From positions 1 through 45,075 of the forward strand of contig NZ_BNCJ01000003.1 of the NCBI RefSeq assembly GCF_014656415.1: 45,075 nt of DNA, read 5' to 3'. Position 1 is the first letter of the stretch; each line of letters starts with the position of its first letter. Made by a program: the position numbers and the translations under genes. Origin of the DNA: Seohaeicola zhoushanensis. GTDB lineage: Bacteria > Pseudomonadota > Alphaproteobacteria > Rhodobacterales > Rhodobacteraceae. The notes below the pieces were generated by a model, which saw only the letters and a list, made by a program, of their open reading frames with translations, was not told the DNA's origin and did no database searches. Positions 32,495-41,089 of this stretch are shown here, piece by piece.

Positions 32495-33292
32495 TCACTC
32501 GGCCGCGACCTCGGCCAGAACGCGGGTGCCCGCGTTGAAGTTGATGATCGGGCTGGCCTCGCGGCTGACCGACTGGCGAATCCGCCCGACGATCAGCAGA
32601 TGCGTGCCGATCTGCTCGCGGTGGACGATGTCGCATTCCATCCGCGCCAGCGCGTCGGCCAGCTGCGCCGGGCCTTCGCCTTCGCGCAGCCAGTCGCCCT
32701 CGGCGAAACGCGCCTCGCCCTGCTCGGCCAGCATGAAGCCACGCAGCACCGCACGGTGCTCCTGGCCAAGGATATTGGCGGCGAAGGCGTCCTGTTCGCG
32801 CAGCACCGGCACCATGGACGAACTCTGATGCACGAAGAACCCGACCATCGGCGGCTCGGCCGAGATCGAGGTCAGGCTCGACACGATCATCCCGCAATCG
32901 CCCTTGGGGCCCTTCGCGGTGATCGCACTGATGCCCGCCGGCAGGGCGCGCATCGCGGCCCGGAAATCCTCGGAGGACACGATACCCCGTGCCTCGCCGA
33001 AGGTCAGATGCGCACGCACCCGGCCCGCCTCGTCGACCCAGCCCGCCTTGGCGGCATAGGCCAGCATCGCGGCGAAACCGGCTTCCCACTCGGCCTCCCC
33101 GGCATGGCCGGAGAGGAACCGCAGCACGTCGGGCGACAGGCGCACGTGGCCTTCGCCCTCGGGCGCGCCGATCCGCCGCAGCGCCTTCAGGCGCTGCTCT
33201 TCAGGCTGGGGATCGACCAGCACGTCGAGCGCCCGAAAATTCGAGGGCTCCACCAGGCTGATCGTCCCCGCATCCGTGAGGTGAATGCGCAT
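32495..33292 (-). CDS. Flavin reductase with an extra N-terminal domain
   Basis: A 265-residue protein. The C-terminal 160 residues are a RutF/HpaC-like flavin reductase (FRAAMRALPAGISAITAKG, CGMIVSSLTSISAEPPMVG, FAANILGQEHR), which would supply reduced FMN. The first 95 residues form a separate unit (LVEPSNFRALDVLVDPQPEE to GRVRAHLTFGEA) that I do not recognise. It sits 10 bases behind the LLM monooxygenase gene, the usual pairing of a two-component flavin monooxygenase. Confidence 0.83.
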   Translation of the reverse strand: MRIHLTDAGTISLVEPSNFRALDVLVDPQPEEQRLKALRRIGAPEGEGHVRLSPDVLRFLSGHAGEAEWEAGFAAMLAYAAKAGWVDEAGRVRAHLTFGEARGIVSSEDFRAAMRALPAGISAITAKGPKGDCGMIVSSLTSISAEPPMVGFFVHQSSSMVPVLREQDAFAANILGQEHRAVLRGFMLAEQGEARFAEGDWLREGEGPAQLADALARMECDIVHREQIGTHLLIVGRIRQSVSREASPIINFNAGTRVLAEVAAE

Positions 33293-33302
33293 CCTCGTCT
33301 CC

Positions 33303-34361
33303 TCAGGCCGCCGCCTTGGTGTCCAGCGCCTTCTGGACGGCGGGGATGATCCGGTCGCCCCAGAGCTCGATCTGCTTCAGCATGGTCTTCTGGTCGAAGT
33401 CGCCGAGCTGGGTCTGCAGCGCGATGTGCTTGGGCTTGAGGATCTCGATCTCGGCCAGCAGGCGGTCGATCACCTGGTTGACCGACCCGACCGGCAGGTT
33501 GGCCGCCATCTCTTCCAGGCTCATCTCCTGGTTCAGCGGCACTTCCTGCATGAGGTAGCCGTCGTCGGTCTGCTGGCGGCGCTCCTTCAGGCTTTCGGAC
33601 AGGCGGCGCGCGAAACGGGCATTGTCGAGATAGGATTCGATCTCGGCCTTGTTGTCGCTGGCAAAGCCGCAGCGCAGGAAGCCCAGCTTGGTGTCATCGA
33701 GGTTGGTGCCGGCGGCATCGGCCGATTCCTCGAGCTTGCCGCGCAGGCCCCGGATCGCGTCCAGGCCGCCATGCAGCACGGTCACGAAGAGGTTGTGCCC
33801 CTCGCGCATGGTCCGCTCGCGCACCCTCGGGTTGCCGGTGGTCACCCAGATCGGCGGCATCGGCTGCTGCACCGGACGCACCGCGATCGAGCTCGGCGGG
33901 ATGTCGAGGTAATTGCCGTGGTATTCAAAGATCTTGTTCTGCATCGCCAGCGGGATGACGTCCATGTATTCCTGGAACATCGGGCCCGCATCGGCGAGCG
34001 AGGTACCGAAACGTTCGAACTCGAACTCCTGGTAGCCGGAACCGATGCCCAGCTCCAGGCGGCCGTTCGACAGACCGTCCACCAGCCCGACCTCGGCCAG
34101 GAAGCGCGGCGCGTGGTAGAGCGGCAGGATGCAGACGGCGGTGCCGAGGCGGATGCGCGTGGTGCGCCCGGCCCAATGCGCCACCGTCATCAGCGGCGAG
34201 GGCGAGAGCGAGTAGTTGTTGAAGTGGTGCTCCGCGCACCAGGCGGCATCGAAGCCGGCCTGCTCGGCCAGGACGGTCTGCTCGACCGAGTTCTCGATGA
34301 CCTCGTGCGAGCTCTGGTGATACCCGCGCTGCTGCGCCAGAGTGAAAACGCCGAATTCCAT
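33303..34361 (-). CDS. LLM-class flavin-dependent monooxygenase (bacterial luciferase-like)
   Basis: A 352-residue TIM-barrel protein of the luciferase-like group. The blocks FDAAWCAEHHFNNYSLSPSP, TRIRLGTAVCILPLYHAPR and LELGIGSGYQEFEF are typical. Members use free FMNH2 and oxygen for hydroxylation, Baeyer-Villiger oxidation or desulfonation. The adjacent flavin reductase supports a two-component system. The start at 34361 follows GGGAGGATTCC; an ATG 33 bases upstream was rejected. It is the first gene of the operon and divergent from a LysR gene. The substrate is unknown. Confidence 0.87.
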   Translation of the reverse strand: MEFGVFTLAQQRGYHQSSHEVIENSVEQTVLAEQAGFDAAWCAEHHFNNYSLSPSPLMTVAHWAGRTTRIRLGTAVCILPLYHAPRFLAEVGLVDGLSNGRLELGIGSGYQEFEFERFGTSLADAGPMFQEYMDVIPLAMQNKIFEYHGNYLDIPPSSIAVRPVQQPMPPIWVTTGNPRVRERTMREGHNLFVTVLHGGLDAIRGLRGKLEESADAAGTNLDDTKLGFLRCGFASDNKAEIESYLDNARFARRLSESLKERRQQTDDGYLMQEVPLNQEMSLEEMAANLPVGSVNQVIDRLLAEIEILKPKHIALQTQLGDFDQKTMLKQIELWGDRIIPAVQKALDTKAAA

Positions 34362-34378
34362 GGAATCCTCCCTGAATG

Positions 34379-34437
34379 AACTGATCCAGGGCAATTTACA
34401 TTACTGCCAAACTAGTATTTAATCGCAAAACTGATCC
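34379..34437. promoter_or_regulatory. Divergent regulatory region with 9-bp direct repeats
   Basis: AACTGATCC occurs at 34379-34387 and again at 34429-34437, exactly 50 bp apart, in the AT-rich 105-bp gap between the LLM gene and the LysR gene. The palindrome ACTAGT lies between them. This is where the LysR protein would be expected to bind. Confidence 0.35.
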
Positions 34438-34466
34438 TCACTGACCTGCACAAAATGGAGGTAATC

Positions 34467-35402
34467 ATGGATCGACTTCGCGCCATGGAACTATTCCAGT
34501 CCGTCGCCCAGACCGGCAGCTTCACCATAACGGCCAACAAGTTCGGCATCTCGGCCACCTCGGTCTCGCGCGCGCTCTCCGATTTCGAGCACAGCCTGAA
34601 GGTCAAGCTGCTGCGCCGCTCGACCCGACATGTCGACCTGACCGAGGCGGGCGAGGAATATGCCCGCCACCTCGACGGGATCCTCTCCAGCATCAACGAG
34701 GCGCAGAACAGCATCACCGCCATCAGCACCGCGCCGCAGGGCACCCTGCGGGTGCATTCCCGCGTTATGTTCGGCGTCGGCGTGCTCACCCCGCTGATCG
34801 CCGGCTTCACCCGCAAGTATCCCGACATCCGCATCGAGCTGATCCTCGGCGAGGCCAAGGTCGACCTGCGCCGCGAACAGTTCGACATCGACTTCCGCAT
34901 CGCCCCGCCCGAAGAGGCCACGCTGCGCCGCCGGATGCTGTTCCACAGCGAACGCCTGCTGGTGGCCTCGCCCGACTACCTCGCCCGCCACCCCGCGCCG
35001 CAATCGCCCGAGCAGGTGCCGGCCCACGCCTGCCTCGCCTACCTGCTGCCCGGCGACAACTTCGTCTGGCGCTTCCGCCTAGGCGAGGCGGTGCAGGAAC
35101 TCGAGATCCAGCCGCGCCAGATCACCAACAACGGCATCGTGCTGCTCGAACTCGCCCGCCTCGGCGAAGGCATCGCCCTGCTCGACGACTATACGGTGGC
35201 CGAGGACATTGCCGCCGGCCGGCTGGTCCACCTGCTGCCCGACTACCGCGTCACCAACACCAGCTTCGAGGAGGGCATCTTCGCCACCATCCTCGACACG
35301 CCGATGGTGCCCGCCAAGATCCGCCTGTTCCTCGATTTCGTGGCCGAGCATGTCGCCGGCGGCAACCGCCGCTTCGACAACTTCTACGCCCGCCAGCTCT
35401 GA
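34467..35402 (+). CDS. LysR-family regulator divergent from the monooxygenase operon
   Basis: A 311-residue LysR protein of the DsdC/CrgA-like group (MDRLRAMELFQSVAQTGSF, ISATSVSRALSDFE HTH, effector domain with FRIAPPEEATLRRRM). The start at 34467 is set by GGAGG at 34457-34461; an upstream in-frame ATG would place the Shine-Dalgarno inside the gene. Divergent orientation from the LLM gene suggests it controls that operon. It ends four bases before the convergent SMP-30 gene. Confidence 0.86.
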   Translation: MDRLRAMELFQSVAQTGSFTITANKFGISATSVSRALSDFEHSLKVKLLRRSTRHVDLTEAGEEYARHLDGILSSINEAQNSITAISTAPQGTLRVHSRVMFGVGVLTPLIAGFTRKYPDIRIELILGEAKVDLRREQFDIDFRIAPPEEATLRRRMLFHSERLLVASPDYLARHPAPQSPEQVPAHACLAYLLPGDNFVWRFRLGEAVQELEIQPRQITNNGIVLLELARLGEGIALLDDYTVAEDIAAGRLVHLLPDYRVTNTSFEEGIFATILDTPMVPAKIRLFLDFVAEHVAGGNRRFDNFYARQL

Positions 35403-35406
35403 GCGG

Positions 35407-36288
35407 TCAGGCCGCGATCCGTGCCCGAGGCACCGGCGCGCCGGTGAAGCCGCTGCCGCGCACCCGCAACACCGCCCCGTCCAGCGGCCCCTCGGCCCGC
35501 AACCGCCCGCTGTCGCTGATCGAGGTCACGAAGATCTCGTCCATCTCCGACCCGCCAAAGCAGACCCCGGCGGGATGCGCCACCGGCAGCGCGATGCGGT
35601 GGCTCACCCGCCCGCTGGTGTCGTATCGCACCACGGCCCCGGCATGGACCAGCGCGGTCCAGAGCCCGCCCTCGGCATCGAAACAGCAGCCGTCGGGCGC
35701 CGAATCCAGCGCCGCCGTCTCGGCAAAGACCTGCGGGCCCGAGAGTTCGAACCCCGGCCCCACGGCATGGCTCCAGATCACCCGCGCGGCGCTGTCGCAG
35801 ACGTGGAAACGCCCGTTCACCGGGCTGACGCAGGGGCCATTGGTGACACCTATCCCGGTGCCGATCCGCTCGAACCCGCCCTCGGGGGCCAACCGGTAAA
35901 GCCCGCCAAGGGGCGCCTCACCCGGCTCGCGGAAGACATGCATGGTGCCGACGACGAAACTGCCGTCCGGCATCGCTGCCCCGTCGTTCAGCCGCAGGTT
36001 GGGGTGGCTGTCCCCGATCCGGCCCAGTTCGACCATCCCCTGCCCCGCGACCGAGACCGCGACCACCGCCTCCTTCAGCGCGACGACCACCCGTCCATCC
36101 TCGGTCAGCGCGAAGCAGCCGCTCGGGGCCGGCACGTCGAAGCTGGTCAAGACAGCTCCTGTCACGCCATCCAGGCTCATGATCCGTCCGGCCCGGCAGT
36201 CCATGACCCAGAGCCGCCCGCCCGCCGCGTCCCAGCGCGGCGACTCGCCAAGCTGCGCCCGGCATTCTCCGAAACGTTCGATCTCCAT
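35407..36288 (-). CDS. SMP-30/gluconolactonase-family lactonase
   Basis: A 293-residue six-bladed propeller protein. Metal-ligand blocks are visible: the N-terminal glutamate in GESPRWD, LRLNDGAAMPDGSF, the asparagine in VTNGPCVSPVNG and the aspartate in CDSAARVIW. Family members open sugar or other lactones with a divalent metal. The gene follows GGAGG with a nine-base gap. It stands convergent to the LysR regulator. A Baeyer-Villiger product made by the nearby LLM enzyme would be a lactone, but sugar lactones remain equally possible. Confidence 0.83.
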   Translation of the reverse strand: MEIERFGECRAQLGESPRWDAAGGRLWVMDCRAGRIMSLDGVTGAVLTSFDVPAPSGCFALTEDGRVVVALKEAVVAVSVAGQGMVELGRIGDSHPNLRLNDGAAMPDGSFVVGTMHVFREPGEAPLGGLYRLAPEGGFERIGTGIGVTNGPCVSPVNGRFHVCDSAARVIWSHAVGPGFELSGPQVFAETAALDSAPDGCCFDAEGGLWTALVHAGAVVRYDTSGRVSHRIALPVAHPAGVCFGGSEMDEIFVTSISDSGRLRAEGPLDGAVLRVRGSGFTGAPVPRARIAA

Positions 36289-36412
36289 GCGTCCCCACCT
36301 CCGGAATGTCCCGGAGCGAGACTAGAAGCGGCTACCCCGCAGTGCCATCGCGGCTTGCCGCCATTTCATGCAGGAGTGATCCGCGCAAAGCGCAGGGGCC
36401 GGTAGGCGGCGG

Positions 36413-36979
36413 TCAGAAATACCCGACCGCCGATCCCTTGGCCGCGGCCACCTTCAGAACGCCGAAGACATATTCCGCGACCGATCGGAAACAGATGATG
36501 CGGAAGCTCTCCTCATCCTCCAGCCAATAGGCCGCCGCCACTTGGGCGATGCGCGACCGTCGCAGGTCGCCGACGCCGAAGGCCTCGGGCGACAGGTCGA
36601 CGGGCGACAGCTTGGCCAGCACCTCGCGCGCCTTCGGCCCCGACAGCCGCAGCACGGCGCGGGCATCCGAGACGTTCACCGCCAGCGCATGGGCCTTTCC
36701 CAGCGCCTTGGTCATCGCCGCGACCCGCGCGCCGACCTCGTCATAGGGGCAGAGCACCAGCAACTCGTCCGGCGACATCCACAGCAACGCTCCCTTGTCC
36801 GAGACGACGGCCTTGCGCTCCCCCGGAACAGCGCAGCCGGACCCGGCCAGCGCCGCCTTCTTCACCGCCGCCGCCGACAGGTCGCCGCGCAACGTGATCA
36901 TGCCGCTCAGGCCGCAATCCTCGACCACGGCCAGCCCCTCGAAACGGGCGCCGCCCAATGCGCTGACAGCCTCAGACAT
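36413..36979 (-). CDS. soxG: Sarcosine oxidase gamma subunit
   Basis: A 188-residue protein of the SoxG family, related to the aminomethyltransferase fold (LLWMSPDELLVLCPYDEV, VNVSDARAVLRLSGPKAREVLAKL, RRSRIAQVAAAYWLED, FRSVAEYVFGVL). It is a structural subunit of the heterotetrameric enzyme. The start MSEAVSAL at 36979 overlaps the soxA end by eight bases, indicating coupled translation. No terminator was recognised in the 124 bases behind it. Confidence 0.88.
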   Translation of the reverse strand: MSEAVSALGGARFEGLAVVEDCGLSGMITLRGDLSAAAVKKAALAGSGCAVPGERKAVVSDKGALLWMSPDELLVLCPYDEVGARVAAMTKALGKAHALAVNVSDARAVLRLSGPKAREVLAKLSPVDLSPEAFGVGDLRRSRIAQVAAAYWLEDEESFRIICFRSVAEYVFGVLKVAAAKGSAVGYF

Positions 36980-39900
36980 TCTGCTTCTCCCCGTCCTTGT
37001 CGTAGACCACCGGATCGACGATCTTCGCGCTGTAGGTCTTGCCATCGGTACCCGGGAACTCGATCACCTCGCCCATCCGGTCGGGGCCGCGATGCACCAG
37101 CCCCATGGCGATGCCGCGCCCCAGCGTCGGCGAGTAATAGGTCGAGGTCACGCGCCCCTGCGTGTTCCGCTGGCCGTTGGCATTGCTGCCCTCGGCCACC
37201 GCATAGGCCCCATCCGGCAGCACCGAGCCGTCGGTGGTCTCCAGCCCGACCAGCTTCCAGCGGTCCGGGCTTGCCATGAACGACCGCTCCTGCGCCCGCT
37301 TGCCCAGATAGTCGTCCTTCTTCTTCGAGATCGCCCAGCCCAGCCCCAGGTCCTGCGGGATCACCGTGCCGTCGGTCTCGTCGCCGATCATGATGAACCC
37401 CTTCTCGGCCCGCAGCACGTGCAGCGCCTCGGTGCCATAGGGCATGATCCCGAACTCGCGGCCCGCCTCCATCAGGGTCTCCCAGAAGGCCAGCCCCTGC
37501 GAGGCCGGCACCGCGATTTCAAAGCTCAGCTCGCCCGAGAAGGAGATCCGGAACACCCGCGCCTGGAAGTTGCCGATTGCGCCGTCCTTCCAGTCCATGA
37601 AGGGCAGCGCCTCCTTCGAGAGGTCCATGCCGCCGAGCTTCTCCAGCACCTGGCGCGCCTTGGGGCCGACCACGGCGATCTGCGCGAACTGCTCGGTGAG
37701 GTTGGCGGTATAGACCTTCCAGTCCCACCACTCGGTCTGCAGCCACTCTTCCATATGCGCGTGGATGCGATCTGCGCCGCCGGTTGTCGTGTGGCAGAGG
37801 AAGGTCTCCTCATCGATCCGCGCCACCACGCCGTCGTCGATCAGGAAGCCGTTCTCGTTGCACATCAGCCCGTAGCGGCACTTGCCCGGCTTCAGCGTGC
37901 TCATCATGTTGGTGTAGAGCATGTCGAGGAACCTGCCCGCGTCCGGCCCCTTGACCAGCAGCTTGCCAAGCGTGGATACATCAAGCAAACCAACGCCTTG
38001 CCGGACGTTCTTCACCTCGCGGTTCACCGCCTGATGCACATCCTCGCCGCCCTGTACATAGGCAAACGGGCGCCGCCACTGGCCCACCGGCTCCCAGTCC
38101 GCGCCATGGGCGGCGTGCCAGTCATACATCGGCGTCCTGCGCAGTGGCTGGAACACCTCGCCCCGCGCCTCGCCACCAATCGCGCCCATCGAGATCGGCG
38201 TGTAGGGCGGCCGGAAGGTCGTCGTCCCCACCGCCGGGATCGCTGCACCCAGCGTATCAGCAAGCACCGCCAGACCGTTGATATTGCTCAACTTACCCTG
38301 ATCCGTCGCCATCCCCAGCGTGGTATAGCGCTTGGTGTGCTCGACGCTCTCATAGCCCTCGCGCGCCGCCAGCTGCACGTCCGAGACCTTGACGTCGTTC
38401 TGGTAGTCGAGCCAGGCCTTCGCCCGCAGCCCCACCCGCGCCCGCGCCGGCATCATCCAGACCGGCTCGATCGCGCTCTCGGGCGCAGGGTCAGCCTTGA
38501 CCGCGCTCGCCCGCTTCAGCTTGAACCCGGCCGCCTGCGCCGCCTTGCGCCCCGCCGCGAAGGCATCCGCCGCAATCGCCTCCAGCGTCATCGCGCCATT
38601 CGCCGCGCCGGTGGCCACCGCCATCGGCTTGCCATCGGCACCGGTCGGCGCGCGACTCTCGTCGGGGCGGAACATCGCCGCCGTGTCGTCCCAGGTCAGC
38701 TTGCCGCCGCAATGGCTCCAGAGGTGCACCGCCGGCGACCAGCCGCCCGACATGGCCACCGCATCGCAGGCGACCTCCTCCAGCGCGCCCCCGGCGCCCT
38801 GATGCGCGCAGATCTGCACCGCCTTCACCCGCTTGCCGCCGGTGACCTTGCCAACCGCCCGGCCACAATCGATCCGGATCCCCAGCCGCCGCGCCTCCTC
38901 CATCAGCGCGCCGCCCCCGGTCTCACGCGCGTCGAGGATGCGCAGCACCTCCACCCCGGCCTTCTTCAGCGTGATCGCCGTGCGATAGGCGTCGTCGTTG
39001 TTGGTGGCGACAATCACCCGCTCGCCCGCCGCGACGCCCCAGTTCACGAGGTAGTCGCGCATCGCCGAGGCCAGCATCACCCCCGGCACGTCATTGCCGG
39101 CAAAGGCCAGCGGCCGCTCGATCGCGCCGGTCGCCACAATCACCTGCTTCGCCCGGATCCGCCACAGCCGGTGGCGCGGCCCCTCGGCGCCCGGCACGTG
39201 GTCGCTGACCCGCTCGTAGCCCAGCACATAGCCGTGGTCGTAAAGCCCCGAGACCATGCAGCGCGCGCGCAGGGTCACGTTTGCCATGCCCTCCAGTTCC
39301 TTGACCAGCCGCTCGACGAAGCCATCCGTCGGCCAGTCGTCGATCCGCCCGCCATCGACCGGCGCCCGCCCACCCCAATGGGCGTTCTGCTCCAGCACCA
39401 GCACCCTGGCACCCGACTGCGCCGCCGCCTTCGCCGCGATCAGCCCCGCCACGCCGCCCCCGGCCACCACCACGTCGGTATGCACGTGGAAATGCTCGTA
39501 GGTATCGGCGTCCCGCTCCTTCGGCGGCTGGCCAAGGCCCGCCGACTGCCGGATGAACGGCTCGTAGACATGCTTCCAGAAGCTGCGCGGATACATGAAC
39601 ATCTTGTAGTAGAAGCCCGCCGGCAGGAACCGCGCGAGATAGCTGTTCACCTGCCCGACATCGAACTCCAGCGTCGGCCAGTGGTTCTGCGACCGCGCCG
39701 CCAGCCCGCCGAAAAGCTCGGTCGTGGTGGCCCGCTGGTTCGGCTCGAACCGCGCACCTTCGCCGAGGTTGACCAGCGCGTTCGGCTCTTCCGCCCCGCT
39801 CGCCACCACGCCGCGCGGGCGGTGATACTTGAACGACCGGCCCACCAGCATCTGGTCGTTGGCCAACAGCGCCGAGGCGAGCGTGTCGCCCTCGAAGCCC

Positions 39901-39983
39901 ATCATCGGCTTGCCGTCAAAGGTGAAATCCAGCTTGGACGTCCGGTCGATCAGACGGCCATACGTGGCCAGGCGCGCGCTCAT
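36972..39983 (-). CDS. soxA: Sarcosine oxidase alpha subunit
   Basis: The 1003-residue alpha subunit has the expected order: an N-terminal ferredoxin-like domain without cluster cysteines (residues about 15-100), an FAD/NAD-binding domain with AGGGVAGLIAAKAA (174 onward), and a C-terminal aminomethyltransferase-like domain (about 600-1003) that binds tetrahydrofolate. The complex oxidises sarcosine to glycine, giving 5,10-methylene-tetrahydrofolate and hydrogen peroxide. It lies 34 bases behind soxD and overlaps soxG. Length and motifs are normal. Confidence 0.93.
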   Translation of the reverse strand: MSARLATYGRLIDRTSKLDFTFDGKPMMGFEGDTLASALLANDQMLVGRSFKYHRPRGVVASGAEEPNALVNLGEGARFEPNQRATTTELFGGLAARSQNHWPTLEFDVGQVNSYLARFLPAGFYYKMFMYPRSFWKHVYEPFIRQSAGLGQPPKERDADTYEHFHVHTDVVVAGGGVAGLIAAKAAAQSGARVLVLEQNAHWGGRAPVDGGRIDDWPTDGFVERLVKELEGMANVTLRARCMVSGLYDHGYVLGYERVSDHVPGAEGPRHRLWRIRAKQVIVATGAIERPLAFAGNDVPGVMLASAMRDYLVNWGVAAGERVIVATNNDDAYRTAITLKKAGVEVLRILDARETGGGALMEEARRLGIRIDCGRAVGKVTGGKRVKAVQICAHQGAGGALEEVACDAVAMSGGWSPAVHLWSHCGGKLTWDDTAAMFRPDESRAPTGADGKPMAVATGAANGAMTLEAIAADAFAAGRKAAQAAGFKLKRASAVKADPAPESAIEPVWMMPARARVGLRAKAWLDYQNDVKVSDVQLAAREGYESVEHTKRYTTLGMATDQGKLSNINGLAVLADTLGAAIPAVGTTTFRPPYTPISMGAIGGEARGEVFQPLRRTPMYDWHAAHGADWEPVGQWRRPFAYVQGGEDVHQAVNREVKNVRQGVGLLDVSTLGKLLVKGPDAGRFLDMLYTNMMSTLKPGKCRYGLMCNENGFLIDDGVVARIDEETFLCHTTTGGADRIHAHMEEWLQTEWWDWKVYTANLTEQFAQIAVVGPKARQVLEKLGGMDLSKEALPFMDWKDGAIGNFQARVFRISFSGELSFEIAVPASQGLAFWETLMEAGREFGIMPYGTEALHVLRAEKGFIMIGDETDGTVIPQDLGLGWAISKKKDDYLGKRAQERSFMASPDRWKLVGLETTDGSVLPDGAYAVAEGSNANGQRNTQGRVTSTYYSPTLGRGIAMGLVHRGPDRMGEVIEFPGTDGKTYSAKIVDPVVYDKDGEKQNV

Positions 39984-40017
39984 ATCTCGGCCCCCTTGTT
40001 GTTCGCTTCCATGTCGC

Positions 40018-40347
40018 TCACCCGAGATCCCGCCAGCGCCAGCCGGGCACGGCGGCGCTGATCGTCTTGAGAATGTCCTTGGGCGGCACGCTCACCTGTG
40101 CCGGATAGGTGCCGTAGACCTCCAGCGTCGCCGTGTTGCGCGCCGCGTGGAACCACTTGCCGCAGCCGTAGCTGTGGCGCCAGCGCTCGAAATGCACCCC
40201 CTTGGGGTTTTCGCGCGCAAAGAGATAGCCCTCGAAGCTCTCGTCGTCCGCGCCGGGGCCGAAGCGCTTGAGATGCGCCTCGCCTCCCGCGCTCAACTCG
40301 GTCTCGTCGGCCTTCACGCCGCAATAGGGACATTCCAGGATCAGCAT
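40018..40347 (-). CDS. soxD: Sarcosine oxidase delta subunit
   Basis: A 109-residue zinc-binding subunit: Cys6 and Cys9 (CPYCG), His58 and Cys62/His67 (RHSYGCGKWFH) form the zinc site region. The segment FEGYLFARENPKGVHFERW is characteristic of SoxD. It is four bases behind the TfoX-like gene and 34 before soxA. Confidence 0.9.
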   Translation of the reverse strand: MLILECPYCGVKADETELSAGGEAHLKRFGPGADDESFEGYLFARENPKGVHFERWRHSYGCGKWFHAARNTATLEVYGTYPAQVSVPPKDILKTISAAVPGWRWRDLG

Positions 40348-40351
40348 GACG

Positions 40352-40681
40352 TCATCCTTTCGCAGGCAGGGTTGCGACGTGTGATAGCGAGAGTTCGGTC
40401 AGCGCCGCGCGGGTGGCCTCATCCTCGAAGCCGCCGGCGTCGAGTTCCACCATCCCGCCCATCGGCCGGCCGGTGAAGGACAGCGGCGCGGCGCCAAGCG
40501 CCAGCGCCTCGGCCTCGCGCGTCTTGCCGGGGCGGTAGAAGGCCATGTCGCGCGCGACGCCGCAGACCATGTTGCCGTGAAGCAGGAAGCACAGCCCGCC
40601 GAACATGCGCTTTTCCGAAAGGCCGGGCTGAAAGCCCAGGTCGGCGCGCATCCGCTCGGCCATGGCGGCATCAAAGGGCAT
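40352..40681 (-). CDS. TfoX N-terminal domain protein
   Basis: A 109-residue protein consisting of the TfoX/Sxy N-terminal domain (KRMFGGLCFLLHGNMVCGV, then FYRPGKTREAEAL, GMVELDAG). The C-terminal HhH-like domain of full-length competence regulator Sxy is absent, so a direct role in competence is not implied. It sits between a terminator (40707-40739) and soxD and is probably co-transcribed with soxDAG. GGAGGA lies before the start. Confidence 0.8.
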   Translation of the reverse strand: MPFDAAMAERMRADLGFQPGLSEKRMFGGLCFLLHGNMVCGVARDMAFYRPGKTREAEALALGAAPLSFTGRPMGGMVELDAGGFEDEATRAALTELSLSHVATLPAKG

Positions 40682-40706
40682 GGGGCAAATCCTCCATGCA
40701 CAAACG

Positions 40707-40739
40707 AAAAGGGATGGGCACGAGGTAATCGCCCATCCC
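40707..40739 (-). terminator. Strong Rho-independent terminator inside the sarcosine oxidase cluster
   Basis: GGGATGGGC (40711-40719) and GCCCATCCC (40731-40739) form a perfect 9-bp stem with an 11-nt loop. On the minus strand it is followed by TTTTCGTTTG. It lies behind the 64-residue protein gene and only about 25 bases before the TfoX-like gene. It should limit read-through from soxB into soxDAG. Confidence 0.8.
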
Positions 40740-40770
40740 GAACTCGTGAAGATACTGTATTGTTCCGGCG

Positions 40771-40965
40771 TCAGTTGCCGGTGACTGTTCCCTCCACGGC
40801 CTTGCCGCCGGGGAGTTCGATACGAATGTCCGGTTGATCTGTTCCCGGCAGCTTGCCGCCGAAGATGATCCAGCCCAGCACCAGCAGGGCGACGACCACG
40901 CCGCCGAGGATGAAGGCCAGGGCGCCGTTGCCGCCCGATAGGGTGCTATGAGTTTGATCCGACAT
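40771..40965 (-). CDS. Small single-pass membrane protein (64 aa), unknown function
   Basis: A 64-residue protein with one membrane helix (about residues 15-36, ALAFILGGVVVALLVLGWII) and a short polar tail ending in VEGTVTGN. It resembles the 113-residue neighbour in the N-terminal HST and in the helix pattern AF-I-GG-VVALLVL-W, so the two are probably paralogues. GGAGCAGGAA precedes the start. A strong terminator lies behind it. No family is recognised. It is inserted in the sarcosine oxidase cluster. Confidence 0.72.
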   Translation of the reverse strand: MSDQTHSTLSGGNGALAFILGGVVVALLVLGWIIFGGKLPGTDQPDIRIELPGGKAVEGTVTGN

Positions 40966-41089
40966 TTCCTGCTCCGTTTATCGGTATTCGACAGGCAAAC
41001 GCCTGCACGGGCAGAAGAGTTCCCGAAATCGTGAGAAATTCTGATTTCTTTTCCGCCCCCGACAGGGGTGCCGGAAAGCGGAACGGCAA

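Noticed and set aside
40352-40681. Competence regulator Sxy/TfoX
   Set aside because: Only the N-terminal domain is present, so a competence role is not supported.
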